A DNA stretch of 64,000 nt from an uncultured Prevotella sp. (lineage in GTDB: Bacteria > Bacteroidota > Bacteroidia > Bacteroidales > Bacteroidaceae): assembly GCA_937922435.1 (NCBI GenBank), contig CAKZVT010000022.1:1-64000 (forward strand), given 5' to 3'. The translations under genes and the position numbers were made by a program. Below the pieces are notes generated by a model, which was not told where the DNA came from, did not search any database, and saw only the letters and a program-made list of their open reading frames with translations. Of the stretch, positions 52,464 to 61,255 are shown piece after piece. How positions within the stretch are numbered: the stretch's first letter is position 1; every line of letters begins with the position of its first letter.

Positions 52464-54221
52464 ATGAAAAAGACAATGACATACGTCCTGGCGCTCATCA
52501 TGGGCGCAGGCATGACTGCCGGATGTACAAGCTGGATTGAGGAAGACCCCGACAGCCTCATCACTCCCGAGATGGTGGGCGACAGCGAGGACGCGGCTAA
52601 GCAGTGGGTGACGGGCGTTTACAGCAAGTGGGTCAACGACATGTTCCGCTGGGGCTACTTTCCGAGGGTGCTCGAGCAGGACGCCGACTACATATCAGGC
52701 CCCGACTGGCTCTTCGGAGGCTTCGGAGCGGGCAACTTCCAAGGCACGAACGACGACCTCGCCCTGCAAGACGCGCTGTGGAACGGATGCTATAACCTCA
52801 TAGGCCGCGCCAACAAGGCGGAGCGCGAAATCAAGTCGATGACAAACATATCCGACGCCGCAAAGCACAACGCCATCGGCGAAGTAAAGTTCCACAAGGC
52901 GTTCGCATACTTCCTCCTGGTGCGCGCCTACGGCCAGGTGCCGGTGCAGCCGGAGGTTGACACGGTTGACAAGAACCAGCCGAGGCAGACGGTCGACTCC
53001 GTGTACAACTACATAATAAAGAACCTTGAGGCTGCAGCCGTGATGATGTACAAGAACACCGACCAGGCATACGAGGCCGGACACGTAAGCGCGGGCAGCG
53101 CTGCCGGACTGCTGGCTAAGGTCTACGCCACAATGGCTTCGGCCGCAATGCCGGCCGGAACGCCCATAACCGTGCGCACAGGCCCGGCGTATGACGGCGA
53201 GGGAGACAACAAGGCGTACGCTCCGCTGCGCAGCATGACATTCGCAAAGACCGCCGTCAGCGGATACGAGAACATGGATTCGCAGGCTCTTTACGAGAAA
53301 GCGGCAGAGTGGGCTTGGGCTGTCATCGACGGCGACTACGGCGAATACGCCCTGCTGCGTTACGAGGACTTGTGGAAGAAGACATCGGCCACGGCGTCGG
53401 AGTTCATGTTCTCCGTGGCTTCTGCCGACGGCAACGACACCTACTCGACGCAGGTGCACACCCAGTATGACGGCTACCGCACAGCCGCAGGCTCCGACTT
53501 CATAGCCAGCGGAGGATGGACGGGCTGCACGCGCCACTGGTACGACCTGTTCGACCACGACGACTACCGCATCACCCTGGGCGTAAAGCACCGCTGGCGC
53601 GTGTACACCCAGGAGGAGGGCAACGGCGGATTCTACTATCCTTACACCGATGAATACAGCATTATGGCTACCGGCTACAACCTCAACGGCGACTGGGTAA
53701 GCGACCCCGTAGCTCCTTACGACGACGGCGTGAGCTACTATTACAACAAGGACAGCCAGTGCCTCGCCTTCACAACGAAGTATTCCGATGTTACGAACAA
53801 TGCCACCGAGAACGCCGACGCCAACTGGCCCTTCCTGCGCTACGCCGACGTGATGCTAATCTACGCCGAAGCCGAGAACGAACTTGGCCACATCGACACG
53901 GCGCTTGAGTACCTGAACTACGTGCGCAGCCGCTCAAACGCCGTGGAGGGCAGCCTTACCGGCAACGGCGCGCTCGACACGAAAGACAAGATGCGCAGCG
54001 CAATCATAGAGGAGCGCGCCAAGGAGTTCGCCTGCGAGGCCGACCGCCGCTGGGACCTCATACGCTGGGGCATATACCTCGACGCGATGAACGCCATCGG
54101 GGCAAATGAGGACTCGGGCGTGAACAAGGCGCGCCAGGAGCGCAACCTGCTCTTCCCCATACCCAACTCCGAGCTTAACACAAACAAGTACATAACCGAG
54201 AACAACCCCGGATGGAGCTGA
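52464..54221 (+). CDS. susD: SusD/RagB-family surface lipoprotein
   Basis: A 585-aa lipoprotein that caps SusC and binds the incoming glycan. Lipobox MTAGC (Cys at about residue 21) after a short hydrophobic leader. The helical SusD body includes DAAKQWVTGVYSKW, VKFHKAFAYFLLVRAYGQVP, RYADVMLIYAEAENELG and the C-terminal EERAKEFACEADRRWDLIRW, all typical TPR-like SusD segments. Follows SusC at the usual spacing. Confidence 0.96.
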   Translation: MKKTMTYVLALIMGAGMTAGCTSWIEEDPDSLITPEMVGDSEDAAKQWVTGVYSKWVNDMFRWGYFPRVLEQDADYISGPDWLFGGFGAGNFQGTNDDLALQDALWNGCYNLIGRANKAEREIKSMTNISDAAKHNAIGEVKFHKAFAYFLLVRAYGQVPVQPEVDTVDKNQPRQTVDSVYNYIIKNLEAAAVMMYKNTDQAYEAGHVSAGSAAGLLAKVYATMASAAMPAGTPITVRTGPAYDGEGDNKAYAPLRSMTFAKTAVSGYENMDSQALYEKAAEWAWAVIDGDYGEYALLRYEDLWKKTSATASEFMFSVASADGNDTYSTQVHTQYDGYRTAAGSDFIASGGWTGCTRHWYDLFDHDDYRITLGVKHRWRVYTQEEGNGGFYYPYTDEYSIMATGYNLNGDWVSDPVAPYDDGVSYYYNKDSQCLAFTTKYSDVTNNATENADANWPFLRYADVMLIYAEAENELGHIDTALEYLNYVRSRSNAVEGSLTGNGALDTKDKMRSAIIEERAKEFACEADRRWDLIRWGIYLDAMNAIGANEDSGVNKARQERNLLFPIPNSELNTNKYITENNPGWS

Positions 54222-54228
54222 TAATTTT

Positions 54229-54320
54229 TATAATTCATAATTCACAATGCATAATGCATAATAAGTCTATCGGCTTGTTCAAGGGCGTCCGCCCTATTGT
54301 GCATTATGAATTATGAATTG
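54229..54320. repeat. AT-rich inverted repeat with GC hairpin core
   Basis: Arms related to AATTCATAATTCACAATGC (about 54232-54255 and 54297-54320, inverted) flank a perfect hairpin AGGGCG-TC-CGCCCT (54282-54295). It lies between SusD and the glycan-binding lipoprotein gene and looks like a small miniature repeat element. Confidence 0.6.
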
Positions 54321-54333
54321 AAAGAAGTGAACC

Positions 54334-55533
54334 ATGAACTTAAAAAGAAACAAGGCAATGAAAACAAACTTACTGACATATATCGCGGCTGCGCTTGCAC
54401 TGTTTGCCATGGCAAGCTGCAACGACATCGTCAACTACGACGACGGCTACACGCCGCTCGAAGACCAGGCCAACACCGGCGCGCCTGTCATCACAGCCGT
54501 CTACGCCGTGAGCGACACGGCGATGCTGACACCCATCACCGAAGCCGACGCAGGCCAGATGGTGCGCATTGTGGGCAAGAACCTCAACAACGTGAAGCGC
54601 ATAACGTTCAACACCGTGGAGGCCGACCTCTCCGGGGTGTACACCTACTCGACAAGCGCGAACGTGACAATCCCGCAGGAGCTGTCGATGGAGCACCAGA
54701 ACAAAATAGAATACACCACAGACAAGGGCACGGCCACGTTCGACTTCACCGTGCCATTCCCACAGTTGAGGGTTGACGGGCTGCTGTGCGAGTTCACAAA
54801 CGCCGGCGACTCCGTGACAATCCTCGGCCAGAACTTCGACTACTACAACTTCGGCACGGCGTCGCAAGTCACCATTGGCGGCACGGCTCTCGGCCTCGGT
54901 TCAATCACCAACACGTCGATGAAGGCCGAAATACCCGAAGGCACGCCCGACAACAGCACCGTACAGGTAAGCTGGACAGACGGCAATACCGGCACGCAGA
55001 TGACCGCCACGCTGTCCTTCCGCCCGACAAAGAACCTGCTCTACGGCGATTTCAGCGACGTAACGCCTGCCGTAGGCGGCAGCTACAGCGCGGCCATTGA
55101 GGGCGACGACGCATTGACTACTGGCGCATCAGCCCTCGGTCGTCCCCACATCCATGTCACTGGCACGTCAGACGCATGGGGATGGAACACCATAGACCTA
55201 AGCCGCAACATGATAGACGCCGGCGACCTAAGCAACCTTGACGACTATGTGCTGAGGTTCGAGGTGCTTACGGCCAACGACTATCCGCTTACCGACGCGT
55301 CGCCGCTGCAGTTCTCGTTCAACTGGGGAAACAGTTACACATGGACGCCGGGCGACGGCGCGGGCCTCAATACCCACGGCCTGTGGCAGACCGTTACGCT
55401 GCCGCTTGCACCGATGGCTACCAACGGCATTGTAGCCCCCGGCACGTGGATGACACTGCGCATAGTGCTTAGTCCGTCGGCTGCCTACACCGCCGACTTC
55501 CGCATGGGCAATTTCCGCATCGAGCACAAGTAA
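54334..55533 (+). CDS. Surface glycan-binding lipoprotein (IPT/TIG, SGBP-like)
   Basis: A 399-aa lipoprotein with lipobox MASC following the leader LTYIAAALALFA. The real start may be the second ATG at 54358 (MKTNLLTYIAA...). Then come IPT/TIG-type beta domains (ADAGQMVRIVGKNLNNVKRI; TNAGDSVTILGQNFDYYNF) and a C-terminal lectin-like domain (FSFNWGNSYTWTPGDGAGLN). Proteins of this type follow SusCD and bind the target glycan on the cell surface. Position and domain order support the role; the specific ligand is inferred from the operon to be mannan-type. Confidence 0.88.
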   Translation: MNLKRNKAMKTNLLTYIAAALALFAMASCNDIVNYDDGYTPLEDQANTGAPVITAVYAVSDTAMLTPITEADAGQMVRIVGKNLNNVKRITFNTVEADLSGVYTYSTSANVTIPQELSMEHQNKIEYTTDKGTATFDFTVPFPQLRVDGLLCEFTNAGDSVTILGQNFDYYNFGTASQVTIGGTALGLGSITNTSMKAEIPEGTPDNSTVQVSWTDGNTGTQMTATLSFRPTKNLLYGDFSDVTPAVGGSYSAAIEGDDALTTGASALGRPHIHVTGTSDAWGWNTIDLSRNMIDAGDLSNLDDYVLRFEVLTANDYPLTDASPLQFSFNWGNSYTWTPGDGAGLNTHGLWQTVTLPLAPMATNGIVAPGTWMTLRIVLSPSAAYTADFRMGNFRIEHK

Positions 55534-55563
55534 ACGCGTAACACATTGGCATTCAGCGGCTTC

Positions 55564-55651
55564 GCAATATGCCGTCTTTCGCAATGCAAAAGACGGCATA
55601 TTACAGGCCGAAAGGCGGTCTTTTACATTCCAAAAGACCGCCTTTTACAAA
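55564..55651. repeat. Interspersed palindromic repeat, copy 5
   Basis: Units CAATATGCCGTCTTTCGC, AAAAGACGGCATATTACA, AAAGGCGGTCTTTTACA and AAAAGACCGCCTTTTACA, ending 90 bases before the next gene. Four complementary blocks make a potential double hairpin. Confidence 0.78.
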
Positions 55652-55742
55652 ACGGCCGGAAACAACGCCGCCGCCCGACGGCCTTCAGCCATGCGGCGGC
55701 AGGCATGTAACGACAAGTATAACAATCAAACATCAACACATC

Positions 55743-57110
55743 ATGAAAAAGATTTTTACTTCGCTGCTGCTGTTTATGACAGCGGCAATTACCGCCAACG
55801 CGGAAATGAAAACAGTGTGGGAAGGCTCTCACGAAATAGGCAACTGGAACTGGGACACGCGCCTCGAACTCACCGCCGACGTATTCTCGACCCTCGCCGA
55901 CGGCGACAAGATGGTCGTCACGATGTCGCCCAACGTGGAAGCGGCCGGGGCTGAAACATGGTATCAGTACGACATCACGGCCAACGACTACGTGGGTGGC
56001 CGCGACCCCCAGCGCACACCCATCGCCAGCGGCGACATATCGGAGGCCGGCGACGTTACAATCAACCTTACAAACGAGCAGGCAAGCCTCTTGAAAAAAC
56101 ACGGAATGGTTATCAACGGACACTTCGTAACCATAACGAAAATCGCCGTAGGAACTGAAGAAAGCAGCTCCGAAGAGGGCACTACCGTCGAGCTGTGGAG
56201 CGGTTCGGTAGCAACAGGCAATTGGGAGAATTACGTAAACTTGAGCTACGGCAGTAAACCGGCAGCCCTCGGCACAGCAAAGGTCGGCGATGTAATCACC
56301 GTCACATTCGACACTACTGGCGAAGGCGCACACGTACAGATAGCCGACCCTGACGGATGGGTGGCGTTCGACACGGAGTCGTCTGTCGATGTAGCGTCTC
56401 CCGGGGCAGGACAGACGTTCGCCTACACCATAGACGACGTTGCCGTATTGGAGAAAATCCAATTGAACGGTATCGTCGTCAGAGGCCATGACTTCACTGC
56501 TACTAAGGTGGAACTTACCACATACGACGGCAACTATGACGCAGTGCTCATAACAATCGGCGATGCCGGCGTGGCCACATACAGCAATTCGAGCAAGGCT
56601 CTCGACTTTACCGCAGCCGACATAAAGGCATATTGTGCAACGGCAGTTGAAGTAGGCAAGGTTACTTTAAGCCCGGTTGCAGCTGTTCCGGCCTATACCG
56701 GCATAATGGTAAAGGGTGAGCCGGGCACATACGAAGTCCGTACGGGCGAAGCCGAAGCACCTGCGGCTAACTATCTCCGCGCCGTCGGCGACTGGGAGCA
56801 GACCATTAAGCCGTATGCCGAAGGCAATTGCCTTTACATTTTCACCGAGACGAGCGAACCGACATTCTCCCTCGTGGCCGCAGGCACTACAGTCCCGGCA
56901 CGCAAGGCTTACCTTGAGACCACGACAGACATTACCCCTGCCGACGGCGTTATCGAGCTTGTGTTCACTGACGACATAGAGAGCGGCATCGAGGCGGTCA
57001 CCACTGAAAAGCAGGGCGACGACGCCTGGTACAACCTTCAGGGCATGCGCGTGGAGCGTCCGGCGCGCGGCATATACATACACAACGGCAAGAAAGTGCT
57101 TGTAAAGTAA
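55743..57110 (+). CDS. Secreted protein with two beta-rich modules and C-terminal sorting-like tail
   Basis: I start at ATG 55743 (MKKIFTSLLLFMTAAITANA, a clean signal peptide; the upstream open frame only translates repeat DNA). Length is 455 aa. Residues about 22-135 and 140-250 are two copies of the module also found at 48065 and in the esterase: each has a W strand (WEGSHEIGNWNWDTRLEL; WSGSVATGNWENYVNLSY), GD-V strand, and ends KKHGMVINGHFVTITKI / LNGIVVRGHDFTATKV. The middle third is a third, different beta domain. It ends WYNLQGMRVERPARGIYIHN and GKKVLVK, a common Bacteroidetes C-terminal tail. A soluble glycan-binding role is likely. Confidence 0.78.
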   Translation: MKKIFTSLLLFMTAAITANAEMKTVWEGSHEIGNWNWDTRLELTADVFSTLADGDKMVVTMSPNVEAAGAETWYQYDITANDYVGGRDPQRTPIASGDISEAGDVTINLTNEQASLLKKHGMVINGHFVTITKIAVGTEESSSEEGTTVELWSGSVATGNWENYVNLSYGSKPAALGTAKVGDVITVTFDTTGEGAHVQIADPDGWVAFDTESSVDVASPGAGQTFAYTIDDVAVLEKIQLNGIVVRGHDFTATKVELTTYDGNYDAVLITIGDAGVATYSNSSKALDFTAADIKAYCATAVEVGKVTLSPVAAVPAYTGIMVKGEPGTYEVRTGEAEAPAANYLRAVGDWEQTIKPYAEGNCLYIFTETSEPTFSLVAAGTTVPARKAYLETTTDITPADGVIELVFTDDIESGIEAVTTEKQGDDAWYNLQGMRVERPARGIYIHNGKKVLVK

Positions 57111-57133
57111 GTTGCCATCATATATTAATGAAG

Positions 57134-57175
57134 AAAGAGAGCCTTGCGCCGGCATCCGGCGGCAAGGCTCTCTTT
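57134..57175 (+). terminator. Strong terminator of the SusCD operon
   Basis: A long stem AAAGAGAGCCTTGC... / GCAAGGCTCTCTTT with inner GCCG/CGGC pairs, followed by a TTTGTTTT tract, 24 bases after the stop at 57110. Confidence 0.85.
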
Positions 57176-57188
57176 GTTTTATATAGGG

Positions 57189-57376
57189 AGTTAAAGGAGT
57201 TAAAGAAGTTATCGCTCACTGCGTTCGCTAAGGAGTTAAAGACAAATGTTTTGCCAGTAAGAGCCTGTCAGTTTTCCTTCCGAGGGATGAAATGAAGATG
57301 AGGACTGATAATGAAGGTAATGTCTTTAACTCCTTAGCGAACGCAGTGAGCGATAACTTCTTTAACTCCTTTAACT
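57189..57376. repeat. 56-bp perfect inverted repeat
   Basis: Arms 57189-57244 and 57321-57376 are exact reverse complements (left arm starts AGTTAAAGGAGTTAAAGAAG), separated by 76 bases. A diverged copy of one arm is at 35625. It lies between convergent transcription units and its arms could form a very strong RNA hairpin in either direction. Confidence 0.85.
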
Positions 57377-57397
57377 TCTTGAATAAAAAAGATACGC

Positions 57398-59605
57398 TTA
57401 CTTCACCTCTTCAAGGCAGAGCACGCGGCTCGACCAGCTGTTCAGCTTGTTGTAGTCTACGTCGTGCGTGTAGGGAATTTCCAGTCCGTTGTCCATCAGG
57501 AACTGGCCTGTGAACGCCTGTCCCTCGAACTTCAGCGGCTTGTTGTCAATGCGGTCAAGCTCGTGTATGCGGTAAGTCTTGTCGGGGTTGAGGCCCGCCA
57601 TCTTGACGCGCGGCAGGTGCTGGTTGACAAAAGTCTCCGTCTTCCACCAGTAGAACACGGCCCTGTCCTTGGCTTCCGACACGTACATGAGCGACGCCAC
57701 GCCCAGTTTGTCGTATGGAGAGACGAGGCGGTACAGGTCGCCGAACTGCACTACGGGCCTTATTTGCTTGTATTCGGCAATGGCTTTCTTGCACAGGGCC
57801 TTCTCCTCTTCGGTCATGTTCTTGGGCTGTATTTCCATTCCGAGGCGGCCGCTCATGGCCACGTCGATGCGGAACTTGATGGGAATGTTGCGGAAAGTCT
57901 GGTGGTTGGGGTTCGAGCCGATGTGCGAGCCCATGGCGATGGCCGGGAAGAAGTAAGACGTTCCCCACTGCATGTATATTCGTTGCAGCGCATCGGTGTT
58001 GTCGCTAACCCAGAACTCGTCGAAGTAAGGCAGCACTCCCCAGTTGGCACGTGCGCCTCCGCTGGCGCAAGCCTGTATTACCAAGTCGGGATATTTCGCC
58101 CTTATGCGCTGGCATACCTTCTCAAATCCGCGGTGATAGTTTATGTACAGGTGGCTCTGGTTGTCCTTGGTGAGGTATGATGAGCCTGCGCTCTGTATGC
58201 CCATGTTCGAGTCCCACTTGATGTAAGCTATCTCGGGGTACTTCGTCATGAGGTTGTCCACGATGCCGAACACGAAGTCCTGCACCTCGGGGTTGCCCAG
58301 GTCGAGCATCAGCTGCGTGCCTCCGCGCCCGGTGACGGGCTCGCGCTTGGGCGCGTTTATTATCCATTCGGGGTGCTTCTCGTACAGTTCGCTGGTGGTG
58401 TTGGTGGCCTCCGGCTCAAGCCAAATGCCGAATTTCACGCCGTTCTTCTTAGCATCGCGCAGCAGGCCTTCTATGCCTTCGGGCAGCTTGCGGCCGTCAA
58501 CCGTCCAGTCGCCCAGCGCGGCGTTGTCGCTGTTGCGCTGGTACTTGGAGCCGAACCAGCCGTCGTCCATCACAAACAGCTCGCCGCCCATCGAGGCGAT
58601 GTCCTGCATCATCTGCGCCATGCCCTGCTGGTTGATGTCGAAGTAGACGCCTTCCCAGCTGTTGAGCAGGAGCATCCGTTCCTTGTCGCCGTGCATCAGG
58701 CGGTATTTGCGGCCCCATTTGTGGAAGTTGCGGCTCGCTCCGCTAAGTCCTTCCCGGCTGTAAGTCAGGGCGAGTGCGGGCGTTGCAAATACCTCGCCTC
58801 GCGGCAGGTTGTAGGCCGAGTTCTCCTCGTTTATTCCGGCGAAGAAGTGGTGATAGTCGCTCTCGTCGGTGTCAATGCGCAGCTTGTAGTTGCCGCCGTA
58901 GCAGAGAGCCGCGCCTATTACCGCGCCGGAGTTCTCCCTCGGGCGGCCGTCGAGGCTGAACATCACCTCGGCGTGAGCCGTGTGCGAGTTGCGCAGTCCG
59001 TCCTTGTTTTTAATCACCTTCATGCCAGGCTCAAGCGGCTCTTGGCACACTTGCGCCTCGTTAGCCCACGCGCCGTAGAGCGACGAGAGCCATACCGTGC
59101 CGCGGCGCACGGGCAGATAGCCCGAGGCGAACTGGTTTAGCACCACCGTGCCCTTCTCTTCGTGGCGTATTTCCGTCCAAGTCTCGATTACGTCGGCGTC
59201 AGCGTAGGTCTTGTAACATACGTCGACGTACAGCGGATACACCTTGTCCTTCATCGTTACGGTTGTCACCGTGGCGTTGCCTTCGGTCTTTTTGTCGACT
59301 CCCGTGACCTCCATTTGCAGCGAGAGGTTGCCGTCCGTGTGCTTCACGGCCAGCGCGGTCTCGCCCTGGCAGATTGTTCCGTACACCGGGTAGGCAGCAT
59401 ACGCCGCGCCGCCTGCGGCGTTCAGGGCAGCCATGTCGGCAGCCGCGAGGCGGTCGCCGTAGTACAGTTGCTTCAGCTCCTGCCCTTCGGTGGCGTCGAG
59501 CACGAGCGAGGTGTGCGGCGTGGAGATGTCTACCGTCTCCGCCGCCATGCCGCAACACAGCGTCAGTGCGCCTGCGAGCATGAATAGCTTTTTCTTGTTT
59601 TTCAT
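57398..59605 (-). CDS. GH36 alpha-galactosidase
   Basis: A 735-aa secreted enzyme (signal peptide to about residue 22) that removes alpha-galactose from galactomannan or raffinose-type sugars. GH36 features: N-terminal beta-sandwich, FVMDDGWFGSKYQRNS, FGIWLEPEATN, YIKWDSNMGIQS with nucleophile Asp465, CASGGARANWG and FWVSDNTDALQR with acid/base Asp535, then C-terminal beta domain. Normal length and complete. It converges with the SusCD operon and has its own leftward promoter at 59643. Confidence 0.94.
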   Translation of the reverse strand: MKNKKKLFMLAGALTLCCGMAAETVDISTPHTSLVLDATEGQELKQLYYGDRLAAADMAALNAAGGAAYAAYPVYGTICQGETALAVKHTDGNLSLQMEVTGVDKKTEGNATVTTVTMKDKVYPLYVDVCYKTYADADVIETWTEIRHEEKGTVVLNQFASGYLPVRRGTVWLSSLYGAWANEAQVCQEPLEPGMKVIKNKDGLRNSHTAHAEVMFSLDGRPRENSGAVIGAALCYGGNYKLRIDTDESDYHHFFAGINEENSAYNLPRGEVFATPALALTYSREGLSGASRNFHKWGRKYRLMHGDKERMLLLNSWEGVYFDINQQGMAQMMQDIASMGGELFVMDDGWFGSKYQRNSDNAALGDWTVDGRKLPEGIEGLLRDAKKNGVKFGIWLEPEATNTTSELYEKHPEWIINAPKREPVTGRGGTQLMLDLGNPEVQDFVFGIVDNLMTKYPEIAYIKWDSNMGIQSAGSSYLTKDNQSHLYINYHRGFEKVCQRIRAKYPDLVIQACASGGARANWGVLPYFDEFWVSDNTDALQRIYMQWGTSYFFPAIAMGSHIGSNPNHQTFRNIPIKFRIDVAMSGRLGMEIQPKNMTEEEKALCKKAIAEYKQIRPVVQFGDLYRLVSPYDKLGVASLMYVSEAKDRAVFYWWKTETFVNQHLPRVKMAGLNPDKTYRIHELDRIDNKPLKFEGQAFTGQFLMDNGLEIPYTHDVDYNKLNSWSSRVLCLEEVK

Positions 59606-59642
59606 TTCAGTAAGTATTTGTTTTCAGATTATTTTCACGCGG

Positions 59643-59650
59643 CAAAGATA
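59643..59650 (-). promoter_or_regulatory. -7 promoter box for the GH36 gene
   Basis: TATCTTTG on the minus strand (plus-strand CAAAGATA) fits TAnnTTTG exactly, 38 bases before the GH36 ATG. A convincing -33 box is not visible. Confidence 0.55.
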
Positions 59651-59716
59651 GTGAAAATCCGGCTGACCGCTTTGCCTTATTTTATCTGATAATGATATAA
59701 AAGCGGCAAACGCTTT

Positions 59717-59801
59717 TCCAAAAGGTGGCCTTTTACATTGCAAAAGGCCGCCTTTTGCGTTGCAATATGCCGTCTTTTGCACGCCGAAAGACGGCATATT
59801 G
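59717..59801. repeat. Interspersed palindromic repeat, copy 6
   Basis: Units CCAAAAGGTGGCCTTTTACA, TTGCAAAAGGCCGCCTTTTG, TGCAATATGCCGTCTTTTGC and GCCGAAAGACGGCATATT lie in the 318-base gap between the divergent GH36 and AraC genes. Apart from the GH36 promoter, I see nothing else there. Confidence 0.78.
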
Positions 59802-59923
59802 GGAATGTGTTGATTTACAGTAATTTACACATCTTTTGCATACGGCATGGCGGATTGTCGCAAAAAAGTATTATATTCGCATCCGAATACGCAATATAAT
59901 CATACCCTAAACCTTGAAAAACC

Positions 59924-60817
59924 ATGGAAAGGAACAACGACGAGCACCACATACTGCGCGAGATTACTCCGCTTACGGACAAGGACTGCTTCTACATTGC
60001 AGACCGCCAGAAGAGCGAATTTACGTACCCCTTGCACTGCCACGACGAGTACGAGCTTAACTTCATAGAACATGGGGAGGGGCTTCGCCGCATAGTAGGC
60101 GACTCCGTGGAGACGGTCGGAGGGTACGACCTCGTGCTAATCTCCACCACCGAGCTGGAGCATGTATGGGAGCAGGGCGACTGCAAGTCGGACAATATAC
60201 GCGAAATCACAATACAATTCTCGCCGCATTTCTTCGACAGCCTCTGCAACACCAACCAGTTCGCACGCGTGAAGGCCATGCTCGACAAGGGGCGCAACGG
60301 CCTGTGCTTCCCCGTGCAGGCCATCATGAAAATCTATTCGCTTATCGACACCCTGCCCGAGGCCAAGGGCTTCTATGCAGTGACGCAGTTTCTCGCGCTG
60401 CTTTACGAGCTGTCGTTCTTCACCGACGAGGCCCGGGCGTTGTCTACCTCGTCGTTCGCGAAAATCAACATGCAGGCCAACAGCCGCCGTGTGCAGAAGG
60501 TACAGCAGTACATCGACGGGCACTATCAGGACGAGATACACCTCGGCAAGCTGGCCGAGCTTGTCGGCATGACACCTACGGCCTTCAGTCGGTTCTTCCG
60601 CCAGCGCACTGGCAAACGCCTGTCCGACTATGTCATCGACATACGTTTGGGTCACGCCTCGCGCCTGTTGGTAGACACTACGATGTCGGTGGCCGAAATA
60701 TGCTATGACTGCGGCTTCAACAACCTGTCCAACTTCAACCGTATCTTCAGGCGCAAGAAGAACTGCTCGCCCACGGAGTTCCGCGAAATGTACTTCAAGA
60801 AGAAAGTAATCATCTGA
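59924..60817 (+). CDS. AraC-family transcriptional regulator
   Basis: A 297-aa regulator with an N-terminal cupin-type sensor domain (FTYPLHCHDEYELNFIEHGE) and a C-terminal double helix-turn-helix: LAELVGMTPTAFSRFFRQRT and the ICYDCGFNNLSNFNRIFRRK / NCSPTEFREMY signature. It stands between GH36 and esterase genes, so local control of the utilisation locus (for example in response to a mannose- or galactose-containing sugar) is plausible but not shown. This is not the hybrid two-component type usual for many SusCD loci. Confidence 0.93.
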   Translation: MERNNDEHHILREITPLTDKDCFYIADRQKSEFTYPLHCHDEYELNFIEHGEGLRRIVGDSVETVGGYDLVLISTTELEHVWEQGDCKSDNIREITIQFSPHFFDSLCNTNQFARVKAMLDKGRNGLCFPVQAIMKIYSLIDTLPEAKGFYAVTQFLALLYELSFFTDEARALSTSSFAKINMQANSRRVQKVQQYIDGHYQDEIHLGKLAELVGMTPTAFSRFFRQRTGKRLSDYVIDIRLGHASRLLVDTTMSVAEICYDCGFNNLSNFNRIFRRKKNCSPTEFREMYFKKKVII

Positions 60818-60885
60818 CGACTGGCGGCCAGACGGCAGCTTGCTTGGATGACATACAAGTTCTATCAATGACAACATCCTGCTAT

Positions 60886-61021
60886 AATCCAGGCAGTCGG
60901 TAGCTGTCATGCCGCACCCCGATGCGGCATCCAGAAAACATCCAAGGCATCAAACTGTACAAGCTGCATACACTGGATGCCGCATCGGGGTGCGGCATGA
61001 CAGCTACCGACTGCCTGGATT
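60886..61021. repeat. 49-bp perfect inverted repeat with internal hairpins
   Basis: Arms 60886-60934 (starting AATCCAGGCAGTCGGTAGCT) and 60973-61021 are exact reverse complements with a 38-base spacer. Each arm itself contains a hairpin TGCCGCA...TGCGGCA. It has the form of a miniature palindromic element and lies in the 438-base gap (60818-61255) after the AraC gene, where no gene is seen. Confidence 0.85.
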
Positions 61022-61090
61022 GAAGCAAAAAGTCATAGGTAATGACACTTCCAAAGTCTTATTTACAGTTTAGCAACAACAGGCAACCAA

Positions 61091-61121
61091 GCCCCCTCCC
61101 TTAGGGAGGGTTGGGGTGGGT
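61091..61121. repeat. GC-rich hairpin repeat
   Basis: CCCTCCC (61094-61100), TTA loop, GGGAGGG (61104-61110), followed by TTGGGGTGGG. Related in form to the hairpin in the truncated recombinase at 34405. Confidence 0.5.
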
Positions 61122-61130
61122 GTCCGATTG

Positions 61131-61213
61131 ACCGTCTTTTGCACTGCAAAAGGCCACATATTGCACGCTAAAAGGCCGTCTTTTACAAGCTAAAAGACGG
61201 CCTTTTGCAATGC
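61131..61213. repeat. Interspersed palindromic repeat, copy 7
   Basis: Units ACCGTCTTTTGCACTGCAAA, AGGCCACATATTGCACGCTA, AAAGGCCGTCTTTTACAAGC and AAAAGACGGCCTTTTGCA. It sits 43 bases beyond the esterase stop and downstream of the AraC gene. Confidence 0.78.
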
Positions 61214-61255
61214 GTTGGGCATCAATGTGTTACGCAGGCGGATGCCAGCGTGCGC

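Noticed and set aside
55569..55742. 58-residue extension before the protein at 55743
   Set aside because: It translates interspersed repeat copy 5; a clean signal peptide starts at 55743.
5181..61213. Interspersed repeats as a CRISPR array
   Set aside because: Copies are scattered between genes, not in a regular repeat-spacer array, and no cas gene is present.
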